From Lonepinella sp051851555 (GTDB taxonomy: Bacteria; Pseudomonadota; Gammaproteobacteria; Enterobacterales; Pasteurellaceae), in the NCBI RefSeq assembly GCF_051851555.1, contig NZ_JBPDVH010000002.1, positions 1 through 64,000 on the forward strand: a DNA stretch of 64,000 bases, written 5' to 3'. A program made the translations under genes and the position numbers. Under the pieces are notes generated by a model that did no database searches, was not told where the DNA came from, and saw only the letters and a program-made list of their open reading frames with translations. Shown here one piece after another: positions 9,312 to 18,445 of this stretch (position 1 is the first letter of the stretch; every line of letters begins with the position of its first letter).

Positions 9312-10604
9312 ATGTCAAATTCAACCGCACTTTTTTCTCGTGCAGAACGGGTGATTCCGGGGGGCGTCAATTCACCGGTTCGAGCCTTTAAAGGCGTAGG
9401 TGGCACGCCCGTATTTATTCAAAAAGCCGCAGGTGCTTATATTACCGACACCGACGGCAAGCAATATATTGATTATGTGGGATCGTGGGGGCCAATGGTG
9501 CTCGGCCATAATCACCCGGCGATTATTGATGCCGTGTTAAAAGCGGTGCCAAATGGATTAAGTTTTGGGGCACCCACAGAGGGCGAAATCACCCTTGCGG
9601 AATTAGTCTGTAAACTCATGCCGTCGATTGAATTAGTGCGAATGGTCAGTTCAGGCACTGAAGCGACCATGTCGGCGATTCGTTTAGCTCGTGGCTATAC
9701 TGGACGAGATAAAATTATCAAATTTGAAGGTTGCTATCATGGTCATTCCGATGCGTTATTAGTCAAAGCCGGATCAGGGGCGTTAACGCTCGGACAACCC
9801 AGTTCCCCTGGTGTACCAGAAGATTTTGCGAAACATACTTTAACTTGCACTTACAATGATCTGGAGTCGGTCAAACAAGCCTTTGAGCAATATCCTCATG
9901 AGATTGCTTGTTTAATTATTGAACCGGTAGCCGGCAATATGAACTGTGTTCCACCGAAAGACGGCTTTTTACAAGGTTTACGTCAACTTTGCGATCAGTA
10001 CGGCACTGTGTTCATTATTGACGAAGTGATGACCGGTTTCCGTGTGGCGTTATCCGGTGCTCAATCTTACTACGGTGTCACCCCCGATTTAACCTGTTTA
10101 GGCAAAATTATTGGTGGCGGTATGCCTGTGGGGGCCTTTGGTGGTAAGCGAGAAATTATGCAATACATTGCCCCAACTGGCCCTGTTTATCAAGCCGGTA
10201 CGCTGTCTGGCAACCCGATTGCCATGGCCGCAGGATTAGCTTGCTTAACGGAATTAAGTAAAACGGGCAATGAAGAAAAATTGGCCCAGAAAACCGCCAA
10301 ATTAGCCAACGGCTTAAAGGCTCTTGCAGACAAGCACGGCGTACCATTCCAAGTGCAATATGTGGGCGGTATGTTCGGTTTATTCTTCACTGAACAGCAA
10401 GAAATTTGCAACTTCCAACAAGTGATGCAATGTGATGCCACAACATTTAACCGATTCTTCCATTTTATGTTAGCACAAGGGATTTATCTTGCCCCCTCTG
10501 CTTATGAAGCAGGTTTTATGTCCTTGGCTCATTCGGACGAAGATATTGACCGCACTTTAGTGGCTGCAGATAAGGCTTTTGCACAATTAGCCCAATCACA
10601 TTAA
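9312..10604 (+). CDS. hemL: glutamate-1-semialdehyde 2,1-aminomutase HemL
   Basis: This PLP enzyme converts glutamate-1-semialdehyde to 5-aminolevulinate in the C5 route to heme. The 430-residue class III aminotransferase fold shows SSGTEATMSAIRLAR (114-128), the IIDEVMTGFR cofactor motif around 235-244, and the Schiff-base Lys265 in TCLGKIIGGGMPVG. The length agrees with E. coli HemL (426). The start has a clear AAGGA site 7 nt upstream. A USS lies within codons 4-8. It is transcribed alone, divergent from the ECA operon. Confidence 0.97.
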   Translation: MSNSTALFSRAERVIPGGVNSPVRAFKGVGGTPVFIQKAAGAYITDTDGKQYIDYVGSWGPMVLGHNHPAIIDAVLKAVPNGLSFGAPTEGEITLAELVCKLMPSIELVRMVSSGTEATMSAIRLARGYTGRDKIIKFEGCYHGHSDALLVKAGSGALTLGQPSSPGVPEDFAKHTLTCTYNDLESVKQAFEQYPHEIACLIIEPVAGNMNCVPPKDGFLQGLRQLCDQYGTVFIIDEVMTGFRVALSGAQSYYGVTPDLTCLGKIIGGGMPVGAFGGKREIMQYIAPTGPVYQAGTLSGNPIAMAAGLACLTELSKTGNEEKLAQKTAKLANGLKALADKHGVPFQVQYVGGMFGLFFTEQQEICNFQQVMQCDATTFNRFFHFMLAQGIYLAPSAYEAGFMSLAHSDEDIDRTLVAADKAFAQLAQSH

Positions 10605-10607
10605 ACG

Positions 10608-10635
10608 AAAAAAGGGCTAACCCGAAAGTTAGCCC
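10608..10635 (-). terminator. rho-independent terminator of the msrAB-ccdA-tlpA operon
   Basis: The stem GGGCTAAC/GTTAGCCC (10614-10621 with 10628-10635) has a 6-nt loop. On the minus strand it is followed by a run of six T. It lies 18 bp past the tlpA stop, between convergent hemL and tlpA. Confidence 0.8.
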
Positions 10636-10653
10636 CTCCCCTCCTTGGTAATA

Positions 10654-11130
10654 TCACTCATTAAACGCTTGTTTAATTTGTGCTGTGCCTAAATGCCCTG
10701 GAATCACTTTTTGAACATTTAAATCCTGATCAATCACCACACTTGACGGATAGCCTCGCACTTTCGTACGTTTAAGCACTTCGCCACTTTCATCAAGCAA
10801 GACCACAATATTTTTATATTCCAGTCCTTTATACCACTCAATAAATTTCTCGGTGGATTTTTCACCTTTTTGATCAGGGGAAACAATAGTGACGACGTTA
10901 AAACCGTTATTTTGATCCGCACTTAACTCGTCAATTTCTGCCAGCCCAGCCAAACAAATCGGACACCAAGAGGCCCACATTTTGACATAGAGTGGTTTGC
11001 CTTGATATTGTGCTAAGGTCACGGACTGATTATTTAAATCTTTAAATTGGATATCTTTCAATGTGGTTTCTCCTGCTGCAAATGAATTCACACTCAATAA
11101 CATAAACACTAACGCAAATAATTTTTTCAT
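10654..11130 (-). CDS. TlpA/DsbE-family periplasmic thioredoxin-like protein
   Basis: This is a 158-residue exported thiol-disulfide oxidoreductase. Residues 1-19 form a signal peptide ending in an Ala-rich cleavage site. The thioredoxin fold carries the active site WCPIC (Cys56, Cys59). The cis-Pro region is GYPSSVVID. It is the third gene of the msrAB-ccdA-tlpA operon. By analogy with Neisseria PilB and the H. influenzae system, it should pass electrons from the membrane protein CcdA to periplasmic MsrAB. It could also serve cytochrome c maturation, but the operon favours methionine sulfoxide repair. Confidence 0.88.
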   Translation of the reverse strand: MKKLFALVFMLLSVNSFAAGETTLKDIQFKDLNNQSVTLAQYQGKPLYVKMWASWCPICLAGLAEIDELSADQNNGFNVVTIVSPDQKGEKSTEKFIEWYKGLEYKNIVVLLDESGEVLKRTKVRGYPSSVVIDQDLNVQKVIPGHLGTAQIKQAFNE

Positions 11131-11154
11131 GATTTAATTTTTCCTTATATGATT

Positions 11155-11805
11155 TTACATAAAGATATGTAAATTATTGGTAATTAATAAAATACCCATT
11201 AAAATGATTAATATTCCACCCACCATTTTAAATTTGTTTAAATGTTTATTCATGGATTTTGCTTTTTTCAATAAACTCTCCGAGAAGAAAGAAAACACAA
11301 TAAAGGGGGTGGCTAACCCTAACACATAAACAAACATCATGGCGGCACCGTATAACGCGGATCCATCGTTGCTGGATAAGGCCAAAATCGAGGCTAATAC
11401 AGGACCAATACAAGGTGTCCAACCAAGGCTAAAGGTTAATCCTAACACAAAGGCTTCAAGGGAGGCACTTTTACCGCTGGTTTTGATTTCCACCAATTTG
11501 GTTCGCTCTAAGGCATGAATTTTGAAAATACCTAATTGGTGTACGCCCAAAATCACCACGATAATACCGGCAATAATTCGGGTGGTATCGTTAAACAACA
11601 CATCACCTAAAAAACCAAAGCCAAAGCCCAATCCAACGAATGTCAAGGATAAGCCCAACACAAACAAGAATGTGTTGAGAATCTTTTTCCCGCCTTTACT
11701 CAAAATACCAAAATAAATCGGCACAATGGGGAAAATACAAGGCGAAAGAAACGATAACAAGCCTGCCAGAAAAACGCTACTAATTACTAATTGCTGATCA
11801 AACAT
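11155..11805 (-). CDS. ccdA: CcdA/DsbD-type membrane electron transporter
   Basis: This 216-residue protein has six hydrophobic segments and matches the DsbD beta-domain/CcdA family. It carries thioredoxin-derived electrons across the inner membrane. The two redox cysteines are visible in SFLSPCIFPIVPI (about Cys23) and GWTPCIGPV (about Cys130), both in the proline-flanked contexts typical of CcdA. It begins 1 bp after msrAB and is followed 24 bp later by tlpA, forming a dedicated electron chain from cytosol to CcdA to TlpA to MsrAB. Confidence 0.9.
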   Translation of the reverse strand: MFDQQLVISSVFLAGLLSFLSPCIFPIVPIYFGILSKGGKKILNTFLFVLGLSLTFVGLGFGFGFLGDVLFNDTTRIIAGIIVVILGVHQLGIFKIHALERTKLVEIKTSGKSASLEAFVLGLTFSLGWTPCIGPVLASILALSSNDGSALYGAAMMFVYVLGLATPFIVFSFFSESLLKKAKSMNKHLNKFKMVGGILIILMGILLITNNLHIFM

Positions 11806-11806
11806 C

Positions 11807-12880
11807 TTATTTCACCAACCCCATTAAATAGCCATAATGTTGTTTTTCCATTTGATTAAAGGGAATAAACTTAATCGAGGCACTGTTGATGCAATAACGT
11901 AAACCGCCTTTGTCTTTCGGGCCATCATCAAACACGTGACCTAAATGGGCTTTTCCACTGCGACTCAACACTTCGGTTCGGTGCATATTAAAGCTGTTAT
12001 CATCGGCATAAGTGACGACATCCTTGTCAATCGGTTGGGTAAAGCTAGGCCAACCACAGCCCGATTCAAACTTATCCGTAGAAGAAAATAACGGCTCACC
12101 GGTGGTGACATCCACATAAATACCCGGTTCAAAATTATTCCAATATTCATTGCTAAAGGAACGCTCAGTATTTTTCTTTTGCGTCACGCTGTATTGTAAC
12201 GGCGTTAATTTGGCTTTTAATTCTTCATCGCTCGGTTTTGGATAATCTTTGGGATCAATAATAATATTGTTCGCCTGTTCCAAATCAATATGACAGTAAC
12301 CATTTGGATTTTTCTTTAAATAATCCTGATGATAATCTTCCGCCAAAATATAATGTTTCAACGGCTCGACTTCCACCTGAATTTTATCTTTATGTTTGGC
12401 TTGCTCCGCTTGAATGGCCGCTAAAATAATCGCTTTATCTTGTTCATTTTGATAATAAATCCCTGTACGATATTGACGACCACGGTCATTGCCTTGTTTA
12501 TTTACGCTAGTGGGATCAATCACTTGGAAATAATATTTCAATAGTTTATCTAATGACACCAAATTGGCATCATAGGTCACATGCACGGTTTCCGCATGAT
12601 CGGTACCGCCAATTAAACGGTAACTGGTTTGTTCCGTTTTCCCATTGGCATAACCTGAGGTGGCATCTTTCACGCCGTAAATTCTTTCCATATAGGCTTC
12701 GATACCCCAGAAACAACCACCGGCTAAATAAATTTCACGAATATCTTGTTGTTGAGTTTGTTGCATTGTGTTGTCCATCTTTTTCATCTCCGTCATAGGT
12801 TTACTCATGCTATCTGCGACACTGATTTGGCTCATTGCCATCGCTGACATAAAAAGTAAAGATAATTTTCCGTATTTCAT
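11807..12880 (-). CDS. msrAB: periplasmic bifunctional peptide methionine sulfoxide reductase MsrAB
   Basis: This 357-residue fusion protein repairs both S- and R-methionine sulfoxide. It has a signal peptide (residues 1-22), then an MsrA domain with the GGCFWG motif (catalytic Cys56), then a C-terminal MsrB domain. MsrB motifs are ESGCGWPSF, the HLGHVF box and the catalytic Cys330 in RYCINSASI. The order and lengths match the H. influenzae enzyme. It is the first gene of an operon with ccdA and tlpA. Confidence 0.95.
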   Translation of the reverse strand: MKYGKLSLLFMSAMAMSQISVADSMSKPMTEMKKMDNTMQQTQQQDIREIYLAGGCFWGIEAYMERIYGVKDATSGYANGKTEQTSYRLIGGTDHAETVHVTYDANLVSLDKLLKYYFQVIDPTSVNKQGNDRGRQYRTGIYYQNEQDKAIILAAIQAEQAKHKDKIQVEVEPLKHYILAEDYHQDYLKKNPNGYCHIDLEQANNIIIDPKDYPKPSDEELKAKLTPLQYSVTQKKNTERSFSNEYWNNFEPGIYVDVTTGEPLFSSTDKFESGCGWPSFTQPIDKDVVTYADDNSFNMHRTEVLSRSGKAHLGHVFDDGPKDKGGLRYCINSASIKFIPFNQMEKQHYGYLMGLVK

Positions 12881-12975
12881 GTTTTTCTCCTTGTAAATCG
12901 GCTAAAAAATTTGCCTTGCATTACATTAGTCGTGATAAAAACAAAATCCTTACAAAAAATTTCATTTTTTTATAA

Positions 12976-13022
12976 AAAAATACCGCACTTGATTAACTTT
13001 AAATCAAAGTGCGGTATTTTTC
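12976..13022. terminator. USS-dyad bidirectional terminator between ettA and msrAB
   Basis: Two oppositely oriented uptake signals (ACCGCACTT and AAGTGCGGT) form a long stem around an 8-10-nt loop. The stem is flanked by A-rich sequence on the left and T-rich sequence on the right, so it can terminate in both directions. It lies just downstream of the ettA stop. Confidence 0.85.
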
Positions 13023-13036
13023 TAATAAAATTTTAA

Positions 13037-14707
13037 CTACTTGGTCATGCGTTTATACTTAATCCGATGCGGTTGGGTCGCCGCCTCGCCTAAGGTTTTC
13101 TTTTTCCATTCTTCGTAGTCGGTAAAGTTACCTTCGTAGAACGTCACTTTGCCCTCATCGCCGTAGTCCAAAATATGGGTGGCGATACGGTCTAAGAACC
13201 AACGGTCGTGGGAAATCACCATCGCACAACCTGGGAACTCAAGAATGGCATTTTCTAAGGCACGCAAGGTTTCTACGTCTAAGTCATTGGTCGGTTCGTC
13301 CAATAACAATACATTGCCACCACGTTGTAGCAGTTTAGCTAAATGCAAACGACCACGCTCACCGCCTGATAATTCGCCGACTCGTTTTTGCTGATCGACA
13401 CCTTTAAAGTTAAAACGCCCCACATAAGCACGGCTTGGAATTTCGAAGTTACCGATAGTTAAAATATCCTGTCCGTTAGACACTTCTTCCCACACGGTTT
13501 TTTTGTCGTCCATCGCATCACGGAATTGATCCACAGACGCTAGGGTCACCGTTTCTCCTAAGGTAATGGAACCGCTATCAGGCTGTTCTTTGCCTGACAA
13601 CATACGGAATAAAGTAGATTTCCCTGCCCCATTTGCCCCGATAATCCCCACAATCGCTCCTTTTGGAATACTGAATGATAAATCATCAATTAAGGTACGA
13701 TCACCATAGGATTTGGTTAAATGTTCCACTTCGATCACTTTATCCCCTAAACGTGGACCAGGTGGAATAAAGAGTTCGTTGGTTTCATTACGTTTTTGAT
13801 ATTCGCCTGAATTTAATTCTTCAAAACGTGCCATACGTGCTTTACTTTTCGCTTGACGACCTTTTGGATTTTGGCGAACCCATTCTAATTCTTTTTCAAT
13901 AGATTTTTGACGTGCGGACTCGGTGGCTTGCTCTTGGGCTAAACGTTTTTCTTTTTGTTCTAACCAAGAAGAATAATTACCCTCCCATGGAATACCCTCA
14001 CCACGGTCAAGCTCTAAGATCCAACCTGCGACGTTATCCAAGAAATAACGGTCATGGGTAATTGCCACCACAGTACCTTCATAATCATGTAAGAAACGTT
14101 CTAACCACGCTACGGATTCAGCGTCTAAGTGGTTGGTTGGTTCGTCTAATAACAACATATCGGGTTTTTCGAGCAATAAACGACACAATGCTACACGGCG
14201 ACGTTCGCCCCCTGAAAGATGTTCAATTTTTGATTCCCATTCTGGCAAACGTAATGCGTCAGCCGCACGCTCTAACTGGTTATCTAAATTATGTCCATCA
14301 TGTGCTTGAATAATGGCCTCTAAATTAGCTTGTTCCGCCGCAAGTTTGTCAAAATCCGCATCAGGATCGGCATATAAGGCATACACTTCATCTAAACGAG
14401 TTAACGCATTTTTCACTTCCGAAACCGCTTCTTCAATGGCTTCACGCACAGTTTGTTGCGGATCTAATTTTGGTTCTTGCGGAAGATAACCGATTTTAAT
14501 CCCTGGTTGTGGACGAGCTTCCCCCTCAAATTCTTTATCTACGCCAGCCATAATGCGTAATAAGGTGGATTTACCTGCACCGTTTAAACCAAGAACCCCG
14601 ATTTTCGCCCCAGGGAAAAAGCTCAAGGAAATATCTTTCAAAATATGACGTTTCGGCGGCACAACCTTGCCTACTCGGTGCATAGTGAAAACGAATTGTG
14701 ATGACAT
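13037..14707 (-). CDS. ettA: energy-dependent translational throttle ATPase EttA (ABC-F)
   Basis: EttA binds the ribosomal E site and gates entry into elongation according to ATP/ADP ratio. The 556-residue protein has two ABC domains, each with Walker A (GLNGAGKST and GANGAGKST), signature (LSGGERRRVAL and LSGGERGRLHL) and Walker B followed by DEPTNHLD or DEPTNDLD. The inter-domain P-site tether lies at about residues 245-310. The length is essentially that of E. coli EttA (555). It is monocistronic, bounded by a USS-dyad terminator and a palindromic repeat. Confidence 0.97.
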   Translation of the reverse strand: MSSQFVFTMHRVGKVVPPKRHILKDISLSFFPGAKIGVLGLNGAGKSTLLRIMAGVDKEFEGEARPQPGIKIGYLPQEPKLDPQQTVREAIEEAVSEVKNALTRLDEVYALYADPDADFDKLAAEQANLEAIIQAHDGHNLDNQLERAADALRLPEWESKIEHLSGGERRRVALCRLLLEKPDMLLLDEPTNHLDAESVAWLERFLHDYEGTVVAITHDRYFLDNVAGWILELDRGEGIPWEGNYSSWLEQKEKRLAQEQATESARQKSIEKELEWVRQNPKGRQAKSKARMARFEELNSGEYQKRNETNELFIPPGPRLGDKVIEVEHLTKSYGDRTLIDDLSFSIPKGAIVGIIGANGAGKSTLFRMLSGKEQPDSGSITLGETVTLASVDQFRDAMDDKKTVWEEVSNGQDILTIGNFEIPSRAYVGRFNFKGVDQQKRVGELSGGERGRLHLAKLLQRGGNVLLLDEPTNDLDVETLRALENAILEFPGCAMVISHDRWFLDRIATHILDYGDEGKVTFYEGNFTDYEEWKKKTLGEAATQPHRIKYKRMTK

Positions 14708-14738
14708 TTTTTATTCTCTTGTTGTCTATTTAAATATC

Positions 14739-14805
14739 GTAGGGGCGTATTGCATACGCCCCAAAATCTCGTTTGTGTATCAGGGCGTATGCAATACGCC
14801 CCTAC
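14739..14805. repeat. long palindromic intergenic repeat (GGGGCGTATTGCATACGCC family)
   Basis: Two 23-nt arms at 14739-14761 and 14783-14805 are perfect reverse complements separated by 21 bp. Each arm is itself nearly palindromic around TTGCATAC/GTATGCAA. A second copy of the family lies between secF and radA (47922-48011). It fills the ettA-serS gap and may act as a terminator-like hairpin, though no clear T-run follows. Confidence 0.9.
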
Positions 14806-14820
14806 ACGGTCATTGGAAAA

Positions 14821-16113
14821 TTATTTTCCAATGACTTCCAATCCGCCCATATAAGAACGTAATACTTCTGGCACGGTAATGGAACCATCGGCATTTTGAT
14901 AATTTTCTAATACAGCAACTAAGGTACGCCCCACCGCCAAACCTGAACCATTTAAAGTATGTACTAAACGAGTTTTCTTATCACTTTTCGCACGGCAACG
15001 GGCTTGCATACGGCGAGCTTGGAAATCCCACATATTAGAACAAGATGAAATTTCACGATAGGTATTTTGAGCAGGTACCCAAACTTCCAAATCATAGGTT
15101 TTGCACGAACCGAAGCCCATATCACCGGTACAAAGCAACACTTTACGATACGGCAAATTCAATAATTGCAAGACTTTTTCCGCATGACCGGTTAATTCTT
15201 CTAAGGCTTGCATGGAGGTTTCAGGTTCAACAATTTGGACTAATTCGACTTTGTCAAATTGGTGCATACGAATTAAACCACGAGTATCACGGCCATAAGA
15301 TCCCGCCTCGGAACGGAAACAAGGCGTATGTGCGGTCATTTTTAACGGTAATTGTTCGGTGTCAAGAATTTCACCACGCACTAAATTGGTCACTGGTACT
15401 TCGGCGGTTGGAATTAAGGCGTAAGGGACTTCCCCCTCCAATGGTTTGGTGTGAAATAAATCTTCACCAAATTTTGGTAATTGCCCTGTACCATACAAAG
15501 TATCGTGATTGACTAAATAAGGCACATAAGCCTCTGTATAGCCGTGTTGTTCGGTATGTAAGTCCAGCATAAATTGAGCTAAGGCACGGTGCATTTTAGC
15601 AATTTGGCCTTTCATCACTGCAAATCTTGCTCCGCTTAATTTCACCCCAGCGGCAAAATCTAAACTGCCGTTAAGTTGTTCACCCAAGGTCACATGATCT
15701 TTCACCTCAAAATCAAATTGACGTGGCGTTCCCCAGCGTGAAATTTCTTTATTTTCGCTATCGTCTTTGCCTAATGGCACTTCGTCTGCCGGCAAATTTG
15801 GAATGGTCAATGCCAAGGTATTTAATTCCGCTAACACATCATCCAATAAACCTTTCGCTTGAGCCAGTTCAATCCCCATGCTATCCACATCTTGCATTAA
15901 GGATTCAATATTTTCACCACGTGCTTTGGCCGCACCAATGGCTTTTGATCTGGTATTACGTTCTGCTTGTAAGGTTTCGGTTTTAACCTGTAATGCTTTG
16001 CGTTGTTCTTCTAATTCGGTGACTTTTGCCACATCCAAATCAAAATTACGTTTTAATTTTAATAATTGTGCTGTTTCCGCAATATTATTGCGTAATAAAT
16101 TCGGATCGATCAT
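14821..16113 (-). CDS. serS: seryl-tRNA synthetase
   Basis: This is a class II aminoacyl-tRNA synthetase of 430 residues, the same length as E. coli SerRS. The N-terminal 110 residues are the tRNA-binding coiled coil (VTELEEQRKALQVKTETLQAER...). The catalytic core shows motif 2 (TPCFRSEAGSYGRDTRGLIRMHQF) and motif 3 near the C-terminus (NGSGLAVGRTLVAVLENYQ). It lies 67 bp downstream of rarA on the same strand and could be cotranscribed with it. Confidence 0.97.
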   Translation of the reverse strand: MIDPNLLRNNIAETAQLLKLKRNFDLDVAKVTELEEQRKALQVKTETLQAERNTRSKAIGAAKARGENIESLMQDVDSMGIELAQAKGLLDDVLAELNTLALTIPNLPADEVPLGKDDSENKEISRWGTPRQFDFEVKDHVTLGEQLNGSLDFAAGVKLSGARFAVMKGQIAKMHRALAQFMLDLHTEQHGYTEAYVPYLVNHDTLYGTGQLPKFGEDLFHTKPLEGEVPYALIPTAEVPVTNLVRGEILDTEQLPLKMTAHTPCFRSEAGSYGRDTRGLIRMHQFDKVELVQIVEPETSMQALEELTGHAEKVLQLLNLPYRKVLLCTGDMGFGSCKTYDLEVWVPAQNTYREISSCSNMWDFQARRMQARCRAKSDKKTRLVHTLNGSGLAVGRTLVAVLENYQNADGSITVPEVLRSYMGGLEVIGK

Positions 16114-16180
16114 TTTTTCTTCCTTAAATTAATACGGTAAACATGACTTTCATTCTATAACGAATTAGTGAGAATTTCCA

Positions 16181-17524
16181 TTATTTCCACCGCACTTTAT
16201 TGCTTTTATTATCCTGTTGTTGTAACCAATCTAATTTTTCTTTTATTTTAACTTCCATACCGCGGTTGGTTGGAAAATAGAATTGGGTATCTTTTAATGG
16301 CTCAGGGAAATAATCCTCCCCAGCAGCATAGGCATTGGGTTCATCATGGGCATAACGGTATTCTGCCCCTAACCCCATTTCTTTCATTAAATTCGTTGGG
16401 GCATTGCGTAAATGCTCGGGGACATCATAATCTGGTGCTTGTTTTGCCAATGCTTTAGCTTGATTAAATGCCTGATACACCGCATTGCTTTTCGGAGCCA
16501 CCGCTAAATAGACAATGGCTTGGGCAATGGCTCGCTCTCCCTCTGCAGCACCGACTCGAGTAAAACAATCCCATGCGGCCAACGCCACTTGCATTGCACG
16601 GGGATCGGCATTGCCCACATCTTCTGATGCAATGGCTAACAAACGACGAGCCACATATAAAGGATCACTGCCAGCCGTAATAATCCGTGCATACCAATAT
16701 AACGCCGCATCAGGTGCTGAGCCACGTACGGATTTATGCAACGCCGAAATTAAATCATAAAAACGGTCGCCCTGTTTATCAAAACGAGCTTGCCGTTCGC
16801 CTAGCACTTCGGTTAATAAAGTGCGGTGTAAAATCTTGCCATTTTTCTGATCTTCATCTGCCATATCCACCATTAATTCGAGACAATTCAAGGCTAAACG
16901 AGCATCACCATTGACATATTCTGCCAACAAGGCTAGCAAATTCTCTTCGATTTTTAACCGCAGTTTACCGAGTCCACGCTCAGGATCATCAATGGCTTGT
17001 TGTAATACTTGTTGAATATCATGCTTATCTAGGGATTTTAAAATATACACTCTGGCACGAGATAGCAAGGCACTATTCAATTCAAAAGACGGATTTTCCG
17101 TCGTGGCGCCGATAAAAATAATGGTGCCATTTTCAATATGGGGGAGAAACGCATCTTGCTGACTTTTGTTAAAACGATGTACTTCATCCACAAATAAAAT
17201 GGTACGGCGATCATTAAGTTGATTCTGTTTCGCTCGTTCAATAGCCTCTCGAATTTCTTTGACGCCACTGGTCACGGCGGAAAGACGTTCTACTTCAGCA
17301 TGAATACGGTGAGCGATAATTTCTGCTAAGGTCGTTTTACCTGTGCCTGGTGGCCCCCATAAAATCATGGAATGGGCATGTCCCGCCTCAATGGCTTTAC
17401 GTAAAGGTTTGCCTTGACCAATTAAATGTTGCTGACCGCAATATTCATCTAACGTGCGTGGTCGCATACGTGCGGCAAGGGGGCGGAAATCGGTATTGGA
17501 GAAATCGAGATTGAGATTGGACAT
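16181..17524 (-). CDS. rarA: replication-associated recombination protein A (RarA/MgsA AAA+ ATPase)
   Basis: RarA is a tetrameric clamp-loader-like ATPase acting at stalled forks. The product is 447 residues. The AAA+ core has Walker A GPPGTGKTT near residue 56, Walker B ILFVDEVHRF and sensor 1 IGATTENPSF. The C-terminal MgsA tetramerisation region follows (AYAAGEDYFPEPL near the end). I place the start at MSNLNLDFSN (17524) because it matches related proteins. An ATG two codons upstream is possible. Confidence 0.95.
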   Translation of the reverse strand: MSNLNLDFSNTDFRPLAARMRPRTLDEYCGQQHLIGQGKPLRKAIEAGHAHSMILWGPPGTGKTTLAEIIAHRIHAEVERLSAVTSGVKEIREAIERAKQNQLNDRRTILFVDEVHRFNKSQQDAFLPHIENGTIIFIGATTENPSFELNSALLSRARVYILKSLDKHDIQQVLQQAIDDPERGLGKLRLKIEENLLALLAEYVNGDARLALNCLELMVDMADEDQKNGKILHRTLLTEVLGERQARFDKQGDRFYDLISALHKSVRGSAPDAALYWYARIITAGSDPLYVARRLLAIASEDVGNADPRAMQVALAAWDCFTRVGAAEGERAIAQAIVYLAVAPKSNAVYQAFNQAKALAKQAPDYDVPEHLRNAPTNLMKEMGLGAEYRYAHDEPNAYAAGEDYFPEPLKDTQFYFPTNRGMEVKIKEKLDWLQQQDNKSNKVRWK

Positions 17525-17545
17525 GAGCATCCTTTAAAATTGCTT

Positions 17546-17795
17546 TACCCTCACCCTAGCCCTCTCCCAAAGGGAGAGGGGACAGAATAAGGGATGATTT
17601 CATTTTATTATTTACCCTAACATATTCCCTCTCCTTTTGGGAGAGGGGACAGAATAAGGGATGATTTCATTTTATTATTTACCCTAACATGTTCCCTCTC
17701 CCTTTGGGAGAGGGGACAGAATGAGGGATGATTTCATTTTATTATTTACCCTAACATGTTCCCTCTCCCTTTGGGAGAGGGCTAGGGTGAGGGTA
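17546..17795. repeat. three 67-bp tandem repeats inside an overall palindrome
   Basis: The rarA-lolA gap consists of near-identical units with an exact 67-bp period; the shared GACAGAAT begins at 17581, 17648 and 17715. Each unit contains the small palindrome CCCTCTCC-TTTTGG-GAGAGGG. The whole block is bounded by perfectly inverted 23-nt outer arms (17546-17568 and 17773-17795) reading CCCTCACCCTAGCCCTCTCC in opposite orientation. Single copies of the palindrome occur near 53206, 59250 and 62693. Confidence 0.95.
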
Positions 17796-17802
17796 TAAAG
17801 TC

Positions 17803-18432
17803 TTATTTTTTCTTTTTATTCCGTTGATCATCAAATTCAGCCCCTTTCGGTACGCTAAATTGGAAAACCGTATCAGCAATATTATCATTACGAATATTGC
17901 GTAAAATATAAAGATTGGATTGACCATCTTTTTCAATGGTACTGAACCCTTTCAATATGCCATTTCCGTCAATTCGCACATCAAATTGTTTAATATTGCT
18001 ACTTTTCGCTTTCGGTTTTAACACAAAGGTATCGGCATTTTGCACCACGTTATACTGTTGCCAATGGCTGTTATCATTGCTGGTTAATAACACAAACGGC
18101 GTATTATTCACGGCTTCAGTAACCCAATTAGCGGTCACTTGTTCCACAAAAGGATCGTAGAACCACAAGGTTTTACCGTCAGAAATAATTTGGCTTTCTT
18201 GCGGTGCTTGGGTATCCATACGGAATAAATTTGGGCGTTTAATTTGCAATTTACCCGAACCCTGTTGCACTTGTTTACCATTGGCAGAACTCACATTTTG
18301 ATTAAATTCGGCAGTGAACATTTGCACTTTTTGCAAACGTGATTGTAATTCACTCGCCGCATCCGCCAACGCAAAAGGCGTCGCCAAGGCGAAAGCCAAC
18401 AGTGCGGTGATTTTTTGTGATATTTTTTTCAT
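17803..18432 (-). CDS. lolA: outer-membrane lipoprotein carrier protein LolA
   Basis: LolA is the periplasmic chaperone that shuttles lipoproteins from LolCDE to LolB. The 209-residue protein starts with a signal peptide (MKKISQKITALLAFALATPFALA). The mature part has the LolA fold with FTAEFNQNV near residue 40 and SDGKTLWFYDPFVEQVT around residue 90. The start at 18432 is chosen because it begins the signal peptide and lies 13 bp after the ftsK stop; the longer frame overlaps ftsK. The receptor gene lolB is also in this window (54619). Confidence 0.95.
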   Translation of the reverse strand: MKKISQKITALLAFALATPFALADAASELQSRLQKVQMFTAEFNQNVSSANGKQVQQGSGKLQIKRPNLFRMDTQAPQESQIISDGKTLWFYDPFVEQVTANWVTEAVNNTPFVLLTSNDNSHWQQYNVVQNADTFVLKPKAKSSNIKQFDVRIDGNGILKGFSTIEKDGQSNLYILRNIRNDNIADTVFQFSVPKGAEFDDQRNKKKK

Positions 18433-18445
18433 TTTACTTTCCTTT

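Noticed and set aside
17581..17795. CRISPR array in the rarA-lolA gap
   Set aside because: The 67-bp units are almost identical throughout with no unique spacers, and no cas genes are present. It is a tandem palindromic repeat.
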